Source of the DNA: Verrucomicrobia subdivision 3 bacterium UBA7542 | GTDB lineage: Bacteria; Verrucomicrobiota; Verrucomicrobiia; Limisphaerales; UBA11358 | Assembly (NCBI GenBank): GCA_002479245.1 | Contig: DLMG01000062.1 | Span: 430 to 43,924 of the forward strand | Direction of reading: 5' to 3' | Length of the DNA: 43,495 bases | In this document: piece by piece, positions 1 through 8,154 of the stretch | How the letters are laid out: each line of letters opens with the position of its first letter | Numbering within the stretch: the stretch's first letter is position 1 | The notes under the pieces: generated by a model | The model's database searches: none | What the model was told of the DNA's origin: nothing | Seen by the model: only the letters and a program-made list of their open reading frames with translations | Made by a program: the position numbers and the translations under genes

Positions 1-15
1 CGGCGCACAGCGCCG
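1..15. repeat. Short perfect hairpin (CGGCGC/GCGCCG)
   Basis: A 6-bp perfect stem (CGGCGC, loop ACA, GCGCCG) lies about 45 bp beyond the stop codon of the glycosyltransferase gene. It may be the edge of a dispersed palindromic repeat or part of a 3' hairpin. There is no T-tract, so an intrinsic terminator is not supported. The window edge prevents seeing the whole element. Confidence 0.3.
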
Positions 16-61
16 ACGCTACAACCCCAATTGAGGCACCATCGACCGTGGCCCGCGCGTT

Positions 62-1861
62 TCAGGGACAGGAAACGATTGGGGTGGCATTGGTCGCCAG
101 CCCCACGAGCTGACGGACCCTGAGCGGGAGCGGAGCCTGGGTGCGGGGAGTCAAAGCCTTAAGATCGAAAAACAGGATCGAACGGCCAATCAAGTCATTG
201 GGAACGTATTGATAGAAGAACCGGTAGAAGTCCTTGTCTTGAAAATCGATGCCTTGGTACTGATAGGCACTGAGGGCGACGAAACGGGATGGCGATTTGC
301 CTTCGCGCAGGGCTGGTGAAGGTCGCAAGCCGCTGTTGGCCGAGGGAAGATATTCGTAATCGATGCCGTAGTGGGCGGGGTCCGCCGTTCCGAAGTAGCT
401 CAACTGGACGCGGTCGATGCCGTGCTGAACCATGAAGCATTTCAGTTCCTTCAGGTCCTGACCCCAATCCAAATTTGAGTCGCCCAGCCAATGGTATCCG
501 TTCCGAGGCCCGCCAATGAATTCATTAAAATACGCAAGATAATCGGGCCAGGTCCGGAGTGTGCCGGCAATGGTCCAGAAGGCCAGGAAACCAACGGCGA
601 TTCGCGTGACGACGCTCCGCCGCAGGGCCGCTCCATAGTTGCCGAGCCAGATGAACAAAAGGGGATAAACGGGCAGAAGATAGCGGAACCCATTTTGAAT
701 GGTGTTGAAAAAGGAGAGATAAATGAACATCAGGACAAAGGGCATGACCAGGTACAGTTCATTCGGGCGCCATGTCATTCCCAGCTTTCGCCGGGCCAGG
801 ACGAGCCCCGCGAGCAGGATGAGAATGGCGACGGGAATTTTGATGAGGCAAACGACCAGAAAGTAATACCACCAGCCCGTGCTGGAATGCATGCCCATCA
901 GGAAAAACGAATGCGGCGACCGGGATTGCAGATACTGAAAGACCGCCCCTTGAAAGTACGGCGCGGCCGGCAGGGTGAGCCACCGGCCCGATGGCAGCGC
1001 AAAACCCCCAACTTGGAATCCGTATGCGGCCCAGACCAGGAGGAAACCCATGCCTAGGAGCACCGGCCAGTGGCGCAATTCCTGCCAAAGACTTCCCGGG
1101 GAATGCAAGTGGATCTGACCGGCCACGGTGCGATACGCGAAGTCGGTGGCGAAAAAGAACGGGACCAGGAGCAGGGCCGTGTATTTGCTCAGCAGCATCA
1201 GCCCCAGGGCCAAGCCGGCGTACAACAAATTGCGGACGCCGGGATTCTTCGCCAGGCTCCACAACCGCCAGGCGGTCAGCACGGCAAAACAGCTCAACGT
1301 CAGGTCTGGCGTGATCAGCGGCGCATGGGCCAGAAGGTTCGGACAAAAACAAAAAAACACGAGGGATACGAGTCCACCTGCATCCCCATAAAGTTTCTGC
1401 GACCAGCAGAAGACGATGAGGCCGAGCGCGACGGCGAATGGCAGCAACGTGAACCGGCAGGCATTCAACAACGCGTCATCCGGGCGCAAGGCGATGATTT
1501 CCTGGCCCCGGATGGTTCCGTCCGGCTCGACCCAGACGTTTTTGGGACAAGACACCGTTAACAACGGCAGGTCGTGCCATACGGTCCAGAAAACCGGATG
1601 CAGCAGGCTGTCGGGAAGGTCCCAACGGTGGGTTTTCACCAGGTAATTTCCAGCGCCCAGATAATGAGTTTCATCATAGGTGGCGGATTTTTGCCAGGCG
1701 CTGGTGACACACAAGGTGACAAAGCTCAGCAACAGGACAAGAACCGACAGGCGAATCCAGTTTTTCCCGGCGGGAGGTGCGGCCGATGTTTGCGGCAATG
1801 ATGATTGAGTTTCCATTTTTCCGCTATTCAGGCTGGAACCTGGCCGCCTGAACCGGCTCAT
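62..1861 (-). CDS. GT-C fold membrane glycosyltransferase (GT39/ArnT-like)
   Basis: Polytopic membrane protein of 599 aa. About a dozen hydrophobic segments follow a short cytoplasmic N-terminus. The first periplasmic loop holds the acidic motif YDETHYLGAG, the position of the catalytic Asp/Glu in GT-C enzymes that use polyprenyl-phosphate sugars. The C-terminal third is soluble (WLGDSNLDWGQDL region), as in uncharacterised phospholipid carrier-dependent glycosyltransferases. I chose the ATG at 1861 because it begins one base after the stop of the upstream nucleotidyltransferase (TAA-A-ATG). A longer reading from 1879 would overlap that gene. It is the last gene of the kinase, nucleotidyltransferase, glycosyltransferase operon, which suggests the activated sugar is used in the envelope. 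Donor and acceptor cannot be told from sequence. Confidence 0.8.
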   Translation of the reverse strand: MSRFRRPGSSLNSGKMETQSSLPQTSAAPPAGKNWIRLSVLVLLLSFVTLCVTSAWQKSATYDETHYLGAGNYLVKTHRWDLPDSLLHPVFWTVWHDLPLLTVSCPKNVWVEPDGTIRGQEIIALRPDDALLNACRFTLLPFAVALGLIVFCWSQKLYGDAGGLVSLVFFCFCPNLLAHAPLITPDLTLSCFAVLTAWRLWSLAKNPGVRNLLYAGLALGLMLLSKYTALLLVPFFFATDFAYRTVAGQIHLHSPGSLWQELRHWPVLLGMGFLLVWAAYGFQVGGFALPSGRWLTLPAAPYFQGAVFQYLQSRSPHSFFLMGMHSSTGWWYYFLVVCLIKIPVAILILLAGLVLARRKLGMTWRPNELYLVMPFVLMFIYLSFFNTIQNGFRYLLPVYPLLFIWLGNYGAALRRSVVTRIAVGFLAFWTIAGTLRTWPDYLAYFNEFIGGPRNGYHWLGDSNLDWGQDLKELKCFMVQHGIDRVQLSYFGTADPAHYGIDYEYLPSANSGLRPSPALREGKSPSRFVALSAYQYQGIDFQDKDFYRFFYQYVPNDLIGRSILFFDLKALTPRTQAPLPLRVRQLVGLATNATPIVSCP

Positions 1862-1862
1862 T

Positions 1863-2585
1863 TTAGGGACAGCCTCCATGCCTCATCAAATGTTTTTCGG
1901 CTGTTTTGATGTCCTGGATGGTGCCGGTTTGGAACCATTGGCCGTGATGCGGCAGGCACGCAAGGCGGTTTTGCTTGAGCGCTTCGTGCCAGAGGATTTT
2001 GACGGTGAATTTCCCGTCCGGAGCATTCAATAAAATGCGGGGATGCATGATCCCGATGCCGGCAATGATGTAAGGCGCTTCCCGCTCGTTCCAGTCAAAG
2101 GTGTTGCCGGGTTTGATGAAAAGATGATCTTCGCCCTTGTCATGCCCAATGGCTTTTGCTTTGGGTTGTGTAAGGAGCAGAAAATCCATTTTGGTGTCAT
2201 GCCAATAACGGGTCAGACGATCCAGCGCACTTTCCTGTTCATCTGTCCAGATGATGTCGCTGTTGATGGTGAAAACAGGCTCATTTCCCAGAAGTGGAAG
2301 CGCCTTTTTCAGTCCGCCGCCCGTTTCCAGCGGTTCGGTCTCCTCAGAAATTTTGATGGTCAGGTCATTGCAGGCAGACAAATAGGCGGTCAATTGGTCC
2401 TTGAGGTGCGAGACATTGATGATGACTTCCTTGATCCCGTATGCCCGCAGCTTGTCGAGCGCATATTCAATCATCGGCTTGCTCGCGACCGGCACGAGCG
2501 GTTTGGGCATCCGGTCCGTCAATGGCTTCAGCCGCGTGCCGTATCCGGCGGCCAGAACCATGGCCTTTTTAATCTTACCGTGCAT
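1863..2585 (-). CDS. murU: Sugar-1-phosphate nucleotidyltransferase, MurU-like
   Basis: A 240-aa NTP_transferase protein. The N-terminal signature AMVLAAGYGTRLKPLTDRMPKP contains the nucleotide-binding GxGTRLxPLT loop and its Lys. Metal-binding acidic residues are likely in FTINSDIIW. Length matches MurU, the N-acetylmuramate-1-phosphate uridylyltransferase that makes UDP-MurNAc in the peptidoglycan recycling shortcut. The ATG lies inside the last codons of the kinase gene (11-nt overlap), so the two are translationally coupled. The AmgK-MurU pairing is the main support for the name. Alternatives are mannose-1-phosphate guanylyltransferase or another sugar-1-P nucleotidyltransferase. The cytosolic product could feed the membrane glycosyltransferase encoded immediately downstream. 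Confidence 0.75.
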   Translation of the reverse strand: MHGKIKKAMVLAAGYGTRLKPLTDRMPKPLVPVASKPMIEYALDKLRAYGIKEVIINVSHLKDQLTAYLSACNDLTIKISEETEPLETGGGLKKALPLLGNEPVFTINSDIIWTDEQESALDRLTRYWHDTKMDFLLLTQPKAKAIGHDKGEDHLFIKPGNTFDWNEREAPYIIAGIGIMHPRILLNAPDGKFTVKILWHEALKQNRLACLPHHGQWFQTGTIQDIKTAEKHLMRHGGCP

Positions 2586-3696
2586 AGCGATCCATCCATC
2601 GTTTCACGCCGGCCAGCATGGGATGGTGCAAGGCCCTTTGCAACAGGCGTTCCACACGCGGCGAATGAAATTTCTTATAGTCATGCTTTCCCTCGTGCCG
2701 GCTTAACTTTTCAAAAATGGCCAGTACACGGGTGTGCCGCAGCGCCGCCAAGATGGCCAGAGAAGTTTCAAAAGTTGTCCGGTCGAGGGCAGGGAACCGG
2801 GCCAGGTAACGCGCTATCATCTTCTCCCTAAGCTCATCCGGAACATCGCGCCGGGCATCTTCCAGCAGCGACATCAGGTCATACGTGATCGGGCCTTGGT
2901 ACGCATCCTGAAAATCCAGAAGCCCGGCCTGCCGGACGCCCTCGCGTTCTGGAAGCAACATCAAATTGGCCACATGATAATCGCGCAACAGGAGCGAAGC
3001 GGGGACTTGGTGGGCGACAGACAACACTTCCCGCCAGACGGTTTTGAATTCCGCCTTGCCGGCTTCTGAAATCGTGGGGGTGCGCCATTCCAAAAACAGC
3101 CCGATGTCTTCCAGCATTTTTTCCGGATGATACGTCCGCAGGCCGGTTGGGATTGCCTCGGGATGCCGGTGCAGGGCAATCAAGACATCGGTGGCCAGCG
3201 TATAAAGCTTTTCCGGTTCAAACGATTTCTTAAAGAGATTCGGCGCATTGGTAGGGCGCGTCACTCCGTGCGCGCCGCAATTGTCAGGTTGATGGGCGGC
3301 GGGCAGAGGACTCCGATGAATCGCGAGCAGGCTGCCCGCCCTACCTGATGTTTGTTCCCGTTGCCGTTGGGAAATGGCATCGGGTTGACCATCCAGCAGG
3401 CGGGTAAAGGTTGCATCACCGAAATCTTCCAGCAGCAGGAGGCCTTTTTTCTCATCCCGGGCAAGGATGGCCGGCACGCTGAAACCGAGTTGATGGAGAT
3501 GCTGGCTGATCTGGATGAAGGGGGCCACGCTCTCCAGGACCGATGAGGCATCCATCAGAACCGCGCTTTGTTCATCCTTTTGCAGGCGGAAATATTTTCG
3601 GGCGGAGGCATCGCCGGTGAGGGGTTCACTGGTGGCGTTGCTCCAGGCGGTGGCGTTAAGAAATTCGCGCGCGCTGTCGTTGAGAATTTTGACCAC
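2575..3696 (-). CDS. amgK: Anomeric sugar kinase, AmgK-like, with in-frame palindromic insertion
   Basis: A 373-aa aminoglycoside-phosphotransferase-fold kinase. Visible motifs are GDASARKYFR (about 29-38, the GDAS-x-R-x-YFR signature of AmgK-type kinases), LLLLEDFGD (hinge, about 87-94), LLLRDYHVANLM (catalytic loop, Asp in RDYH) and LLDFQDA (metal-binding DFQ). AmgK phosphorylates MurNAc or GlcNAc at the anomeric position, and the following MurU-like gene would use the product. Residues 118-149 are encoded by a 96-bp element with 9-bp inverted ends, placed between the N-lobe and the helix beginning FEPEKLYTLATDVLIAL. Without it the length would be about 341 aa, closer to the family. The start is taken as GTG at 3696; no ATG is available upstream in frame. 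Confidence 0.8.
   Translation of the reverse strand: MVKILNDSAREFLNATAWSNATSEPLTGDASARKYFRLQKDEQSAVLMDASSVLESVAPFIQISQHLHQLGFSVPAILARDEKKGLLLLEDFGDATFTRLLDGQPDAISQRQREQTSGRAGSLLAIHRSPLPAAHQPDNCGAHGVTRPTNAPNLFKKSFEPEKLYTLATDVLIALHRHPEAIPTGLRTYHPEKMLEDIGLFLEWRTPTISEAGKAEFKTVWREVLSVAHQVPASLLLRDYHVANLMLLPEREGVRQAGLLDFQDAYQGPITYDLMSLLEDARRDVPDELREKMIARYLARFPALDRTTFETSLAILAALRHTRVLAIFEKLSRHEGKHDYKKFHSPRVERLLQRALHHPMLAGVKRWMDRYAR
3250..3345 (-). repeat. 96-bp palindromic element inserted in frame in amgK
   Basis: The segment is bounded by perfect 9-bp inverted repeats, GGTAGGGCG at 3250-3258 and CGCCCTACC at 3337-3345. A weaker inner pair (GCCGC/GCGGC) suggests a nested hairpin. At 96 bp it is exactly 32 codons and has no stop in the amgK frame. 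It encodes a Pro/Arg/His-rich stretch unlike the surrounding kinase sequence. No target-site duplication is evident. Similar terminal sequences occur as dispersed repeats in Verrucomicrobia genomes as far as I recall (not checked). Confidence 0.7.
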
Positions 3697-3960
3697 GGAT
3701 GGAAACTGATTAGCACGGATGAGTCATCGGCGCGATGAAAAAACACCCGGCCCGCCATTGCTCACGCGGTCGCAACCGTCAGCTTTTCCTTCCGCAAGAT
3801 TTGCCCACCCTATCGGGGGAAGCTTACTTCTCAGTCAATCAATCAAACTCTCAATAAAGAATGCCTTCGTTGGATGTGAATAACTTATTCTGGACAGGAA
3901 AGGAGGTCGGCGTAGGATTGTAATCAATCAGTCGGGAAAAACTCGGATCTGTGAAACCCT

Positions 3961-4689
3961 ATGAAAACGAAAAGCCATTCCATCATTCGTGTCGCGTGTC
4001 ATTCATTCGCCGGTCGAACTCGTCTGGCAATTCTGTTTACCGTCCTATGGCTGGCAACGCTTGCCAGCACCAGAGTGTCAGCGGCCGGGTTTAATTCTGG
4101 AATTATCGATTTCGACTACAATTGGACCGAAAGCGGCTATCCCGCGTACGGGCCTGGTGCTGCGGCAATCGGCTCTGCTGGCGATCTTTGGAATACGATC
4201 TCGGCAGACGGGCAGCAAAACAATCCGCTAAATCTTTACAACACCGACGGCACCTCAACGAGCGTCATATGGTCCCTTTCCAGCGGTGGCAGTCAAGGAA
4301 ACGCCATCGGAGGAACTTACGGGAGACTGTTCGACGTCAGTGTTGCATTCTATTCCGCAACCATCACCGGCTTGACTCCAAACCGACAGTACAATCTATA
4401 CCTGTTTAGTGCCGTTTGGAGCGAAGAAATCAGCGTAAACGGCATCGATTTTACGACTTCCGGAATCCACTCTGGCAGTGTCAATTCTCTGACTGCGGGA
4501 AGCCAATATGATATTCATACCGTAACGGCCGACTCGTCCGGCACTCTGGCATTTGTGCCCATTTCAGCCCAATTCGGGACTCCGTACATTTCTTCATGGC
4601 AACTCACGCCTGTGCCTGAACCCTCGGTTTCGGGGTTGGTGGCCGTCGGCGCCACCGCACTCCTCATTCGCTGTCGCAAGGTGAAGTAG
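3961..4689 (+). CDS. PEP-CTERM sorting-domain surface protein
   Basis: A 242-aa secreted protein. A long N-terminal signal peptide (hydrophobic core about residues 20-41) is followed by a beta-rich, Gly/Ser/Thr-rich body with no recognised enzyme motif. The C-terminus has the full PEP-CTERM tripartite signal: VPEPS motif, hydrophobic helix GLVAVGATALLI and basic tail RCRKVK. Such proteins are thought to be cleaved and anchored by an exosortase, usually as part of exopolysaccharide or surface assembly. No exosortase lies in this window. DNA for the sorting tail is nearly identical to that of the next gene although the bodies are unrelated. The 264 bp upstream holds only AT-rich sequence and no convincing promoter. 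Confidence 0.8.
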   Translation: MKTKSHSIIRVACHSFAGRTRLAILFTVLWLATLASTRVSAAGFNSGIIDFDYNWTESGYPAYGPGAAAIGSAGDLWNTISADGQQNNPLNLYNTDGTSTSVIWSLSSGGSQGNAIGGTYGRLFDVSVAFYSATITGLTPNRQYNLYLFSAVWSEEISVNGIDFTTSGIHSGSVNSLTAGSQYDIHTVTADSSGTLAFVPISAQFGTPYISSWQLTPVPEPSVSGLVAVGATALLIRCRKVK

Positions 4690-4844
4690 AACGCGGCCCT
4701 GTTTCCTGCTCTGCACTTGGTTCATTCAACGCGATCAGGCGCAGGCGGCGGAATTGCGCAAGCATAAACAGAACGATGGAAATTTTGCCGATTTCGATCC
4801 AACGGTAGTTCAGTCAAAATAAAAAACTTAACCTTAAATCAACT

Positions 4845-5726
4845 ATGAAAAAACAAATTGTAATTATCAGCCTTATTTCAACGTGTGCCTGTGTGCAGGC
4901 GCAGAATCTGTTTGTGTCGGATTACGGCAGCGACAACATTATTGAATTCACACCAAGTGGAGTTCAAAGCACTTTTGCCTCCGGGTTGTCCTATCCTCAA
5001 GGACTGGCCTTTAACAGCGCGGGTAATCTGTTTGAGGCGGATGGTGGCAGCGGCAACATCTATGAGTTCACGACGGGCGGAGCGCGAAGCACCTTTGCCT
5101 CCGGGTTGAACGATCCTTTTGGGCTGGCCTTTAACAGCGCAGGCTATCTGTTTGTGTCGGATTTCTTCAGCGGCAACATCACTGAAATTACACCAAGTGG
5201 AGTTCAAAGCACTTTTGCCTCCGGGTTGTCCTATCCTCAAGGACTGGCCTTTAACAGCGCGGGCAATCTGTTTGTGTCGGAACAGGGCGGCAACATCTAT
5301 GAGTTCACGACGGGCGGAGCGCGAAGCATCTTTGCCAGCGGGTTAAATAATCCTGTAGGGCTGGCTTTTAACAGCGCCGGCAATCTGTTTGTGGCAAATT
5401 ACGCAGACGGCAACATTATTGAATTCACACCAAGTGGCGCTCAAAGCACTTTTGCCTCCGGGTTGTCTCTACCTTATGGACTGGCCTTTAACAGCGCGGG
5501 CGATCTGTTTGACACGGATGATGGCTTTTCTGGCATCCCGAGCTACATCTATGAATTCACGCCGGACGGAGTTGAAAGCACCTTTGCCTCCGGGTTCGAT
5601 TATATTACAGGACTGGCCTTCCAGCCCGTGCCTGAACCCTCGGCTTTGGGGTTGCTGGCCGTCGGCGTCACTGCACTTCTCGTCCACCGCCGCCGCTGCG
5701 CTACCGCCACGCTGCGCCAGCGTTGA
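4845..5726 (+). CDS. PEP-CTERM protein with six-repeat NHL/SMP-30-like beta-propeller
   Basis: A 293-aa secreted protein with signal peptide (about 1-20). Six tandem repeats of about 40 residues follow, each built on LFVSDxxxxNIxEFTPSG, then STFASGL, then GLAFNSAGN, which would form a six-bladed propeller of the NHL/Vgb type. The C-terminus carries VPEPS, the hydrophobic stretch ALGLLAVGVTALLV and an Arg-rich tail, so it is an exosortase substrate. Blades 1-2 and 3-4 are almost identical in DNA, giving a 240-bp higher-order repeat. Propellers of this kind usually bind ligands or partners, and no catalytic residues can be assigned. An AT-rich leader (AAAATAAAAAACTTAACC) precedes the ATG without a Shine-Dalgarno sequence. 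Confidence 0.8.
   Translation: MKKQIVIISLISTCACVQAQNLFVSDYGSDNIIEFTPSGVQSTFASGLSYPQGLAFNSAGNLFEADGGSGNIYEFTTGGARSTFASGLNDPFGLAFNSAGYLFVSDFFSGNITEITPSGVQSTFASGLSYPQGLAFNSAGNLFVSEQGGNIYEFTTGGARSIFASGLNNPVGLAFNSAGNLFVANYADGNIIEFTPSGAQSTFASGLSLPYGLAFNSAGDLFDTDDGFSGIPSYIYEFTPDGVESTFASGFDYITGLAFQPVPEPSALGLLAVGVTALLVHRRRCATATLRQR
4921..5400 (+). repeat. Tandem 120-bp/240-bp repeats encoding propeller blades
   Basis: Within the propeller gene the coding DNA repeats about every 120 bp. The block from about 4945 to 5035 recurs almost unchanged at 5185-5275, one 240-bp period later. A second block type (CGACGGGCGGAGCGCGAAGC) alternates with it at 5068 and 5308. The near-identity, including silent sites, points to recent duplication of a two-blade unit. 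Confidence 0.75.
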
Positions 5727-5827
5727 ACCCCATTGCAGAAACCAAATTTGACTATCTTTGGCGCGCTCGGATTTTTCGCGGCGGGCGTTGGCATCGGCAA
5801 TCTGTTGGCGTTCGGTGATAGTCATAG

Positions 5828-6419
5828 CCTTTCAAGGTCAGCTTCCAAATCGGCGGGCGGGCGGGGCGGAAGGGCTTTGACGACCGCGGTTGGGTGGTGG
5901 CGCAGGCGCCGGAACATGTCATCGAGAACCTCAAGCTGGCGGAAAAGTCGGCGCGGGACGGCAAGAAAACCGTGAAGCGCCCGCCACCGGAGAAAAATTT
6001 TGTCAACTGGGACAAAAACACGTTCAACCGGCTGGTGGCGGCGCCGCCGGAACGATTTCGAATCGGTACTGGCGATGTTTGTTGGTTCCGGTGGAGTCGG
6101 ACTGCCCGTTGGCCCGGACACGCCGCCGCGCGTCCCTATTGATGCGGACGGCCAGCCATGGACGGTGGAGCGACTGAAACAGGCGCTGGAGGCTTACCAC
6201 GCCGACCACGAGCGCATCTGCCTGGAACCGAACGCTCGAAATGTCCGTCACACCTACATCACCCCATCGGAAGACAAACAGACCTGGCGGGTACAGCAAA
6301 GGGTTGTGGATCCGGAGGAGCACAACGACTGGCTTGTTGAATTCGGCGTGGACCTGGGCAGGTCACGGAAGCAGGGCGAACCGGCCTTGCGCCTGCGCCG
6401 AATGGGCAGCCTGACTTGA
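5828..6419 (+). pseudogene. Remnant of a DUF3516-type DEAD/DEAH helicase
   Basis: Two frames carry pieces of one protein. From 5828 a frame reads [12 protein letters not shown], the SF2 helicase motif VI, then [21 protein letters not shown] and [16 protein letters not shown] up to about 6060. From about 6066 a second frame reads the C-terminal end: DADGQPWTVERLKQALEAYH, then RVVDPEEHNDWLVEFGVDL and a stop at 6420. Both parts resemble DUF3516-containing helicases. The N-terminal ATPase motifs are absent upstream, where a stop occurs at 5825. An internal segment is also missing at the frame change. I see no start and no way to make a functional protein. Confidence 0.7.
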
Positions 6420-6466
6420 GTTTATGATTGACTCCTTTGTGTCTCTGGCGAGCATTCGTTCATTCC

Positions 6467-6718
6467 ATGAACAACCGGCACGAAAAAATTCTATTCTGGG
6501 GCTGTTTCATCGCCCTCATCACCACCAGTTACGCCTTCATCAGTCGCATGATTTTGTGCGGCGGACAGTTTGTCGCCGACTTTGGACTGGACAAAGTTGC
6601 GGTGGGGGAACTTCAGGGCGCGGGCATCTGGCCGTTTGGCGTGAGCATCATTTCCGCACTCGATCCCACCAGCGTAGCTGCTGCAACAGACGAGCCTGTC
6701 TCCGAAGCCAGCAATTAG
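6467..6718 (+). pseudogene. N-terminal fragment of an MFS transporter
   Basis: From the ATG at 6467 the frame reads MNNRHEKILFWGCFIALITT then SYAFISRMILCGGQFVADF and VGELQGAGIWPFGVSII. This is the cytoplasmic leader, first membrane helix and start of helix 2 of a major-facilitator protein of the type common in Planctomycetes and Verrucomicrobia. Homology ends near 6660, and the frame runs through an unrelated tail to a stop at 6716. The rest of the transporter is missing until its C-terminal end reappears at about 8136, beyond the permease gene. Confidence 0.65.
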
Positions 6719-6774
6719 GCACGGAAGTTTCACTTGCTGGAAACGCGGGAATTCATCATAAATAGCACCATCTT

Positions 6775-8154
6775 ATGGACGCCTCCAACCAACTCCCCGA
6801 TTACATCATCAGTGCCACGCCCAATCCCGCAGCCAATCGCGCACCGTGGTATAAAAACACCGCGCCAGCCTACGCCGGCATCTTCCTATGGTTTGTATTC
6901 TGGCAGGATGCCGCCAAAGCCGGTGCGCCCGGCGGCACGCTCGCGCAAGGACTCGGCTGGGCGTTGTTGAGCCTCGCTGTCGCGGCCATGATTTGCCACG
7001 CGTTGTTCTACCTCGTGCCCGGACTCTTTGGCATGCGCACCGGGCTGCCGCTCTACATTGTCGGCACCTCCACTTTTGGCGCCACCGGCGGCTTTCTCAT
7101 GCCAGGCTTCCTCATGGGCGTGTTGCAATTTGGCTGGGTCGGCGTCAATGTCTATTTCTCTTCGCTCGCATTGAGCGCCGTAATTCCGGTGGATGCGAAA
7201 ATCATCATGGTCGTCTGGGGCGCGCTGGCGGCGTTCGTCGGACTGAAAGGCATTCAATACGTCGCCAAGGTTGCCACCTATCTGCCGCTGATTCCGCTGG
7301 TGGTGCTGCTGTGGCTGTTTTCCAAAACCGCCGGCGACGTCGGTCAGTTTGACGCGGCAACGATGATTGCCGCGGAGCGAACCGCCTCCGCCACGACTGC
7401 CGCGCCCTTGGGACACCTCGGCGTGCTGGCCGCCATGCTTACTTATGTCGTCGGATTCTTTGCCACCGCCGGCGCGGCGGGCGTGGATTTCGGCACCAAC
7501 AGCCGGGACAGCAAGGATGTGCAAATGGGGGGTCTCATCGGCATTGCGCTCGCCATTCTTCTGACCGCCGGGTTTTCGCTGGTCATTGTCGCGGGTGTGG
7601 CGGGCGGCGCAAAAGGCGTGGTCACCAGCTTGAGTTCGTTCGATCTGATTCCGGCCATTCTCGGCAAGGACACCGCGAAATGGGTGATGTTCTTGCTGGC
7701 GATTGCGGCGTTCCCGCCAGCGTGTTTCTCGTCATTCATCGCGGCGAACAGTTTCAAGACCACGCTGCCGAAAGTGAATCCGTTCATTTCGGTCGGCATC
7801 GGCACGGCCATCAGTGTGGTGCTGGCCGTGACTGGGCTGGTGGCCAAAGCGGTCACCGTGTTCGTCATCATCGGCGCCAGTTTCGGTCCGATCTGCGGCG
7901 CGATGTTGGTGGACTACCTCCTCAGCAAGGGCGAATGGACCGGGCCGCGCGCCGGGTTTAATCCCGCCGGCTGGATCGCGTGGGCGCTCGGTTTCGTCGT
8001 CGGCATCTTGCCGAATCTCCATGCTTGGAATCCATCAATTCCCGATGTTCCCGCCGCGCCCGTGGTGGCGTTCGTTGTCGGCGCTGTGGTTTACTTTCTC
8101 TGCGCCCAAATGGGCCTGCAATCTGCGGTCGTCCCACTGCCGAAGAAAAGCTGA
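6775..8154 (+). CDS. NCS1-family nucleobase:cation symporter (cytosine/purine permease-like)
   Basis: A 459-aa protein with about 12 hydrophobic segments and the NCS1/CodB layout. The N-terminal WYKNTAPAYAGIFLWFVFW region is followed by the first helices, a GAAGVDFGTNSRD loop (about 238-250) and a C-terminal pair of helices in a Pro-rich tail. The family imports cytosine, allantoin, hydantoins or purines with Na+ or H+; the substrate cannot be assigned. The gene is intact but lies between the two ends of a broken MFS gene. Its stop codon and last few codons (after about 8115) are within MFS-derived DNA. No catabolic partner such as a deaminase is adjacent. Transcription may come from the old MFS promoter region. 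Confidence 0.8.
   Translation: MDASNQLPDYIISATPNPAANRAPWYKNTAPAYAGIFLWFVFWQDAAKAGAPGGTLAQGLGWALLSLAVAAMICHALFYLVPGLFGMRTGLPLYIVGTSTFGATGGFLMPGFLMGVLQFGWVGVNVYFSSLALSAVIPVDAKIIMVVWGALAAFVGLKGIQYVAKVATYLPLIPLVVLLWLFSKTAGDVGQFDAATMIAAERTASATTAAPLGHLGVLAAMLTYVVGFFATAGAAGVDFGTNSRDSKDVQMGGLIGIALAILLTAGFSLVIVAGVAGGAKGVVTSLSSFDLIPAILGKDTAKWVMFLLAIAAFPPACFSSFIAANSFKTTLPKVNPFISVGIGTAISVVLAVTGLVAKAVTVFVIIGASFGPICGAMLVDYLLSKGEWTGPRAGFNPAGWIAWALGFVVGILPNLHAWNPSIPDVPAAPVVAFVVGAVVYFLCAQMGLQSAVVPLPKKS

Noticed and set aside
4735..4820. Open stretch reading AELRKHKQNDGNFADFDPTV up to a stop, upstream of the propeller gene
   Set aside because: No start codon, very short and no recognised family; could be a decayed C-terminus but cannot be supported.
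5727..5825. Minus-strand ORF beginning MTITERQQIADANARREKSE
   Set aside because: It continues antisense into the propeller gene and looks like a shadow; no family match.
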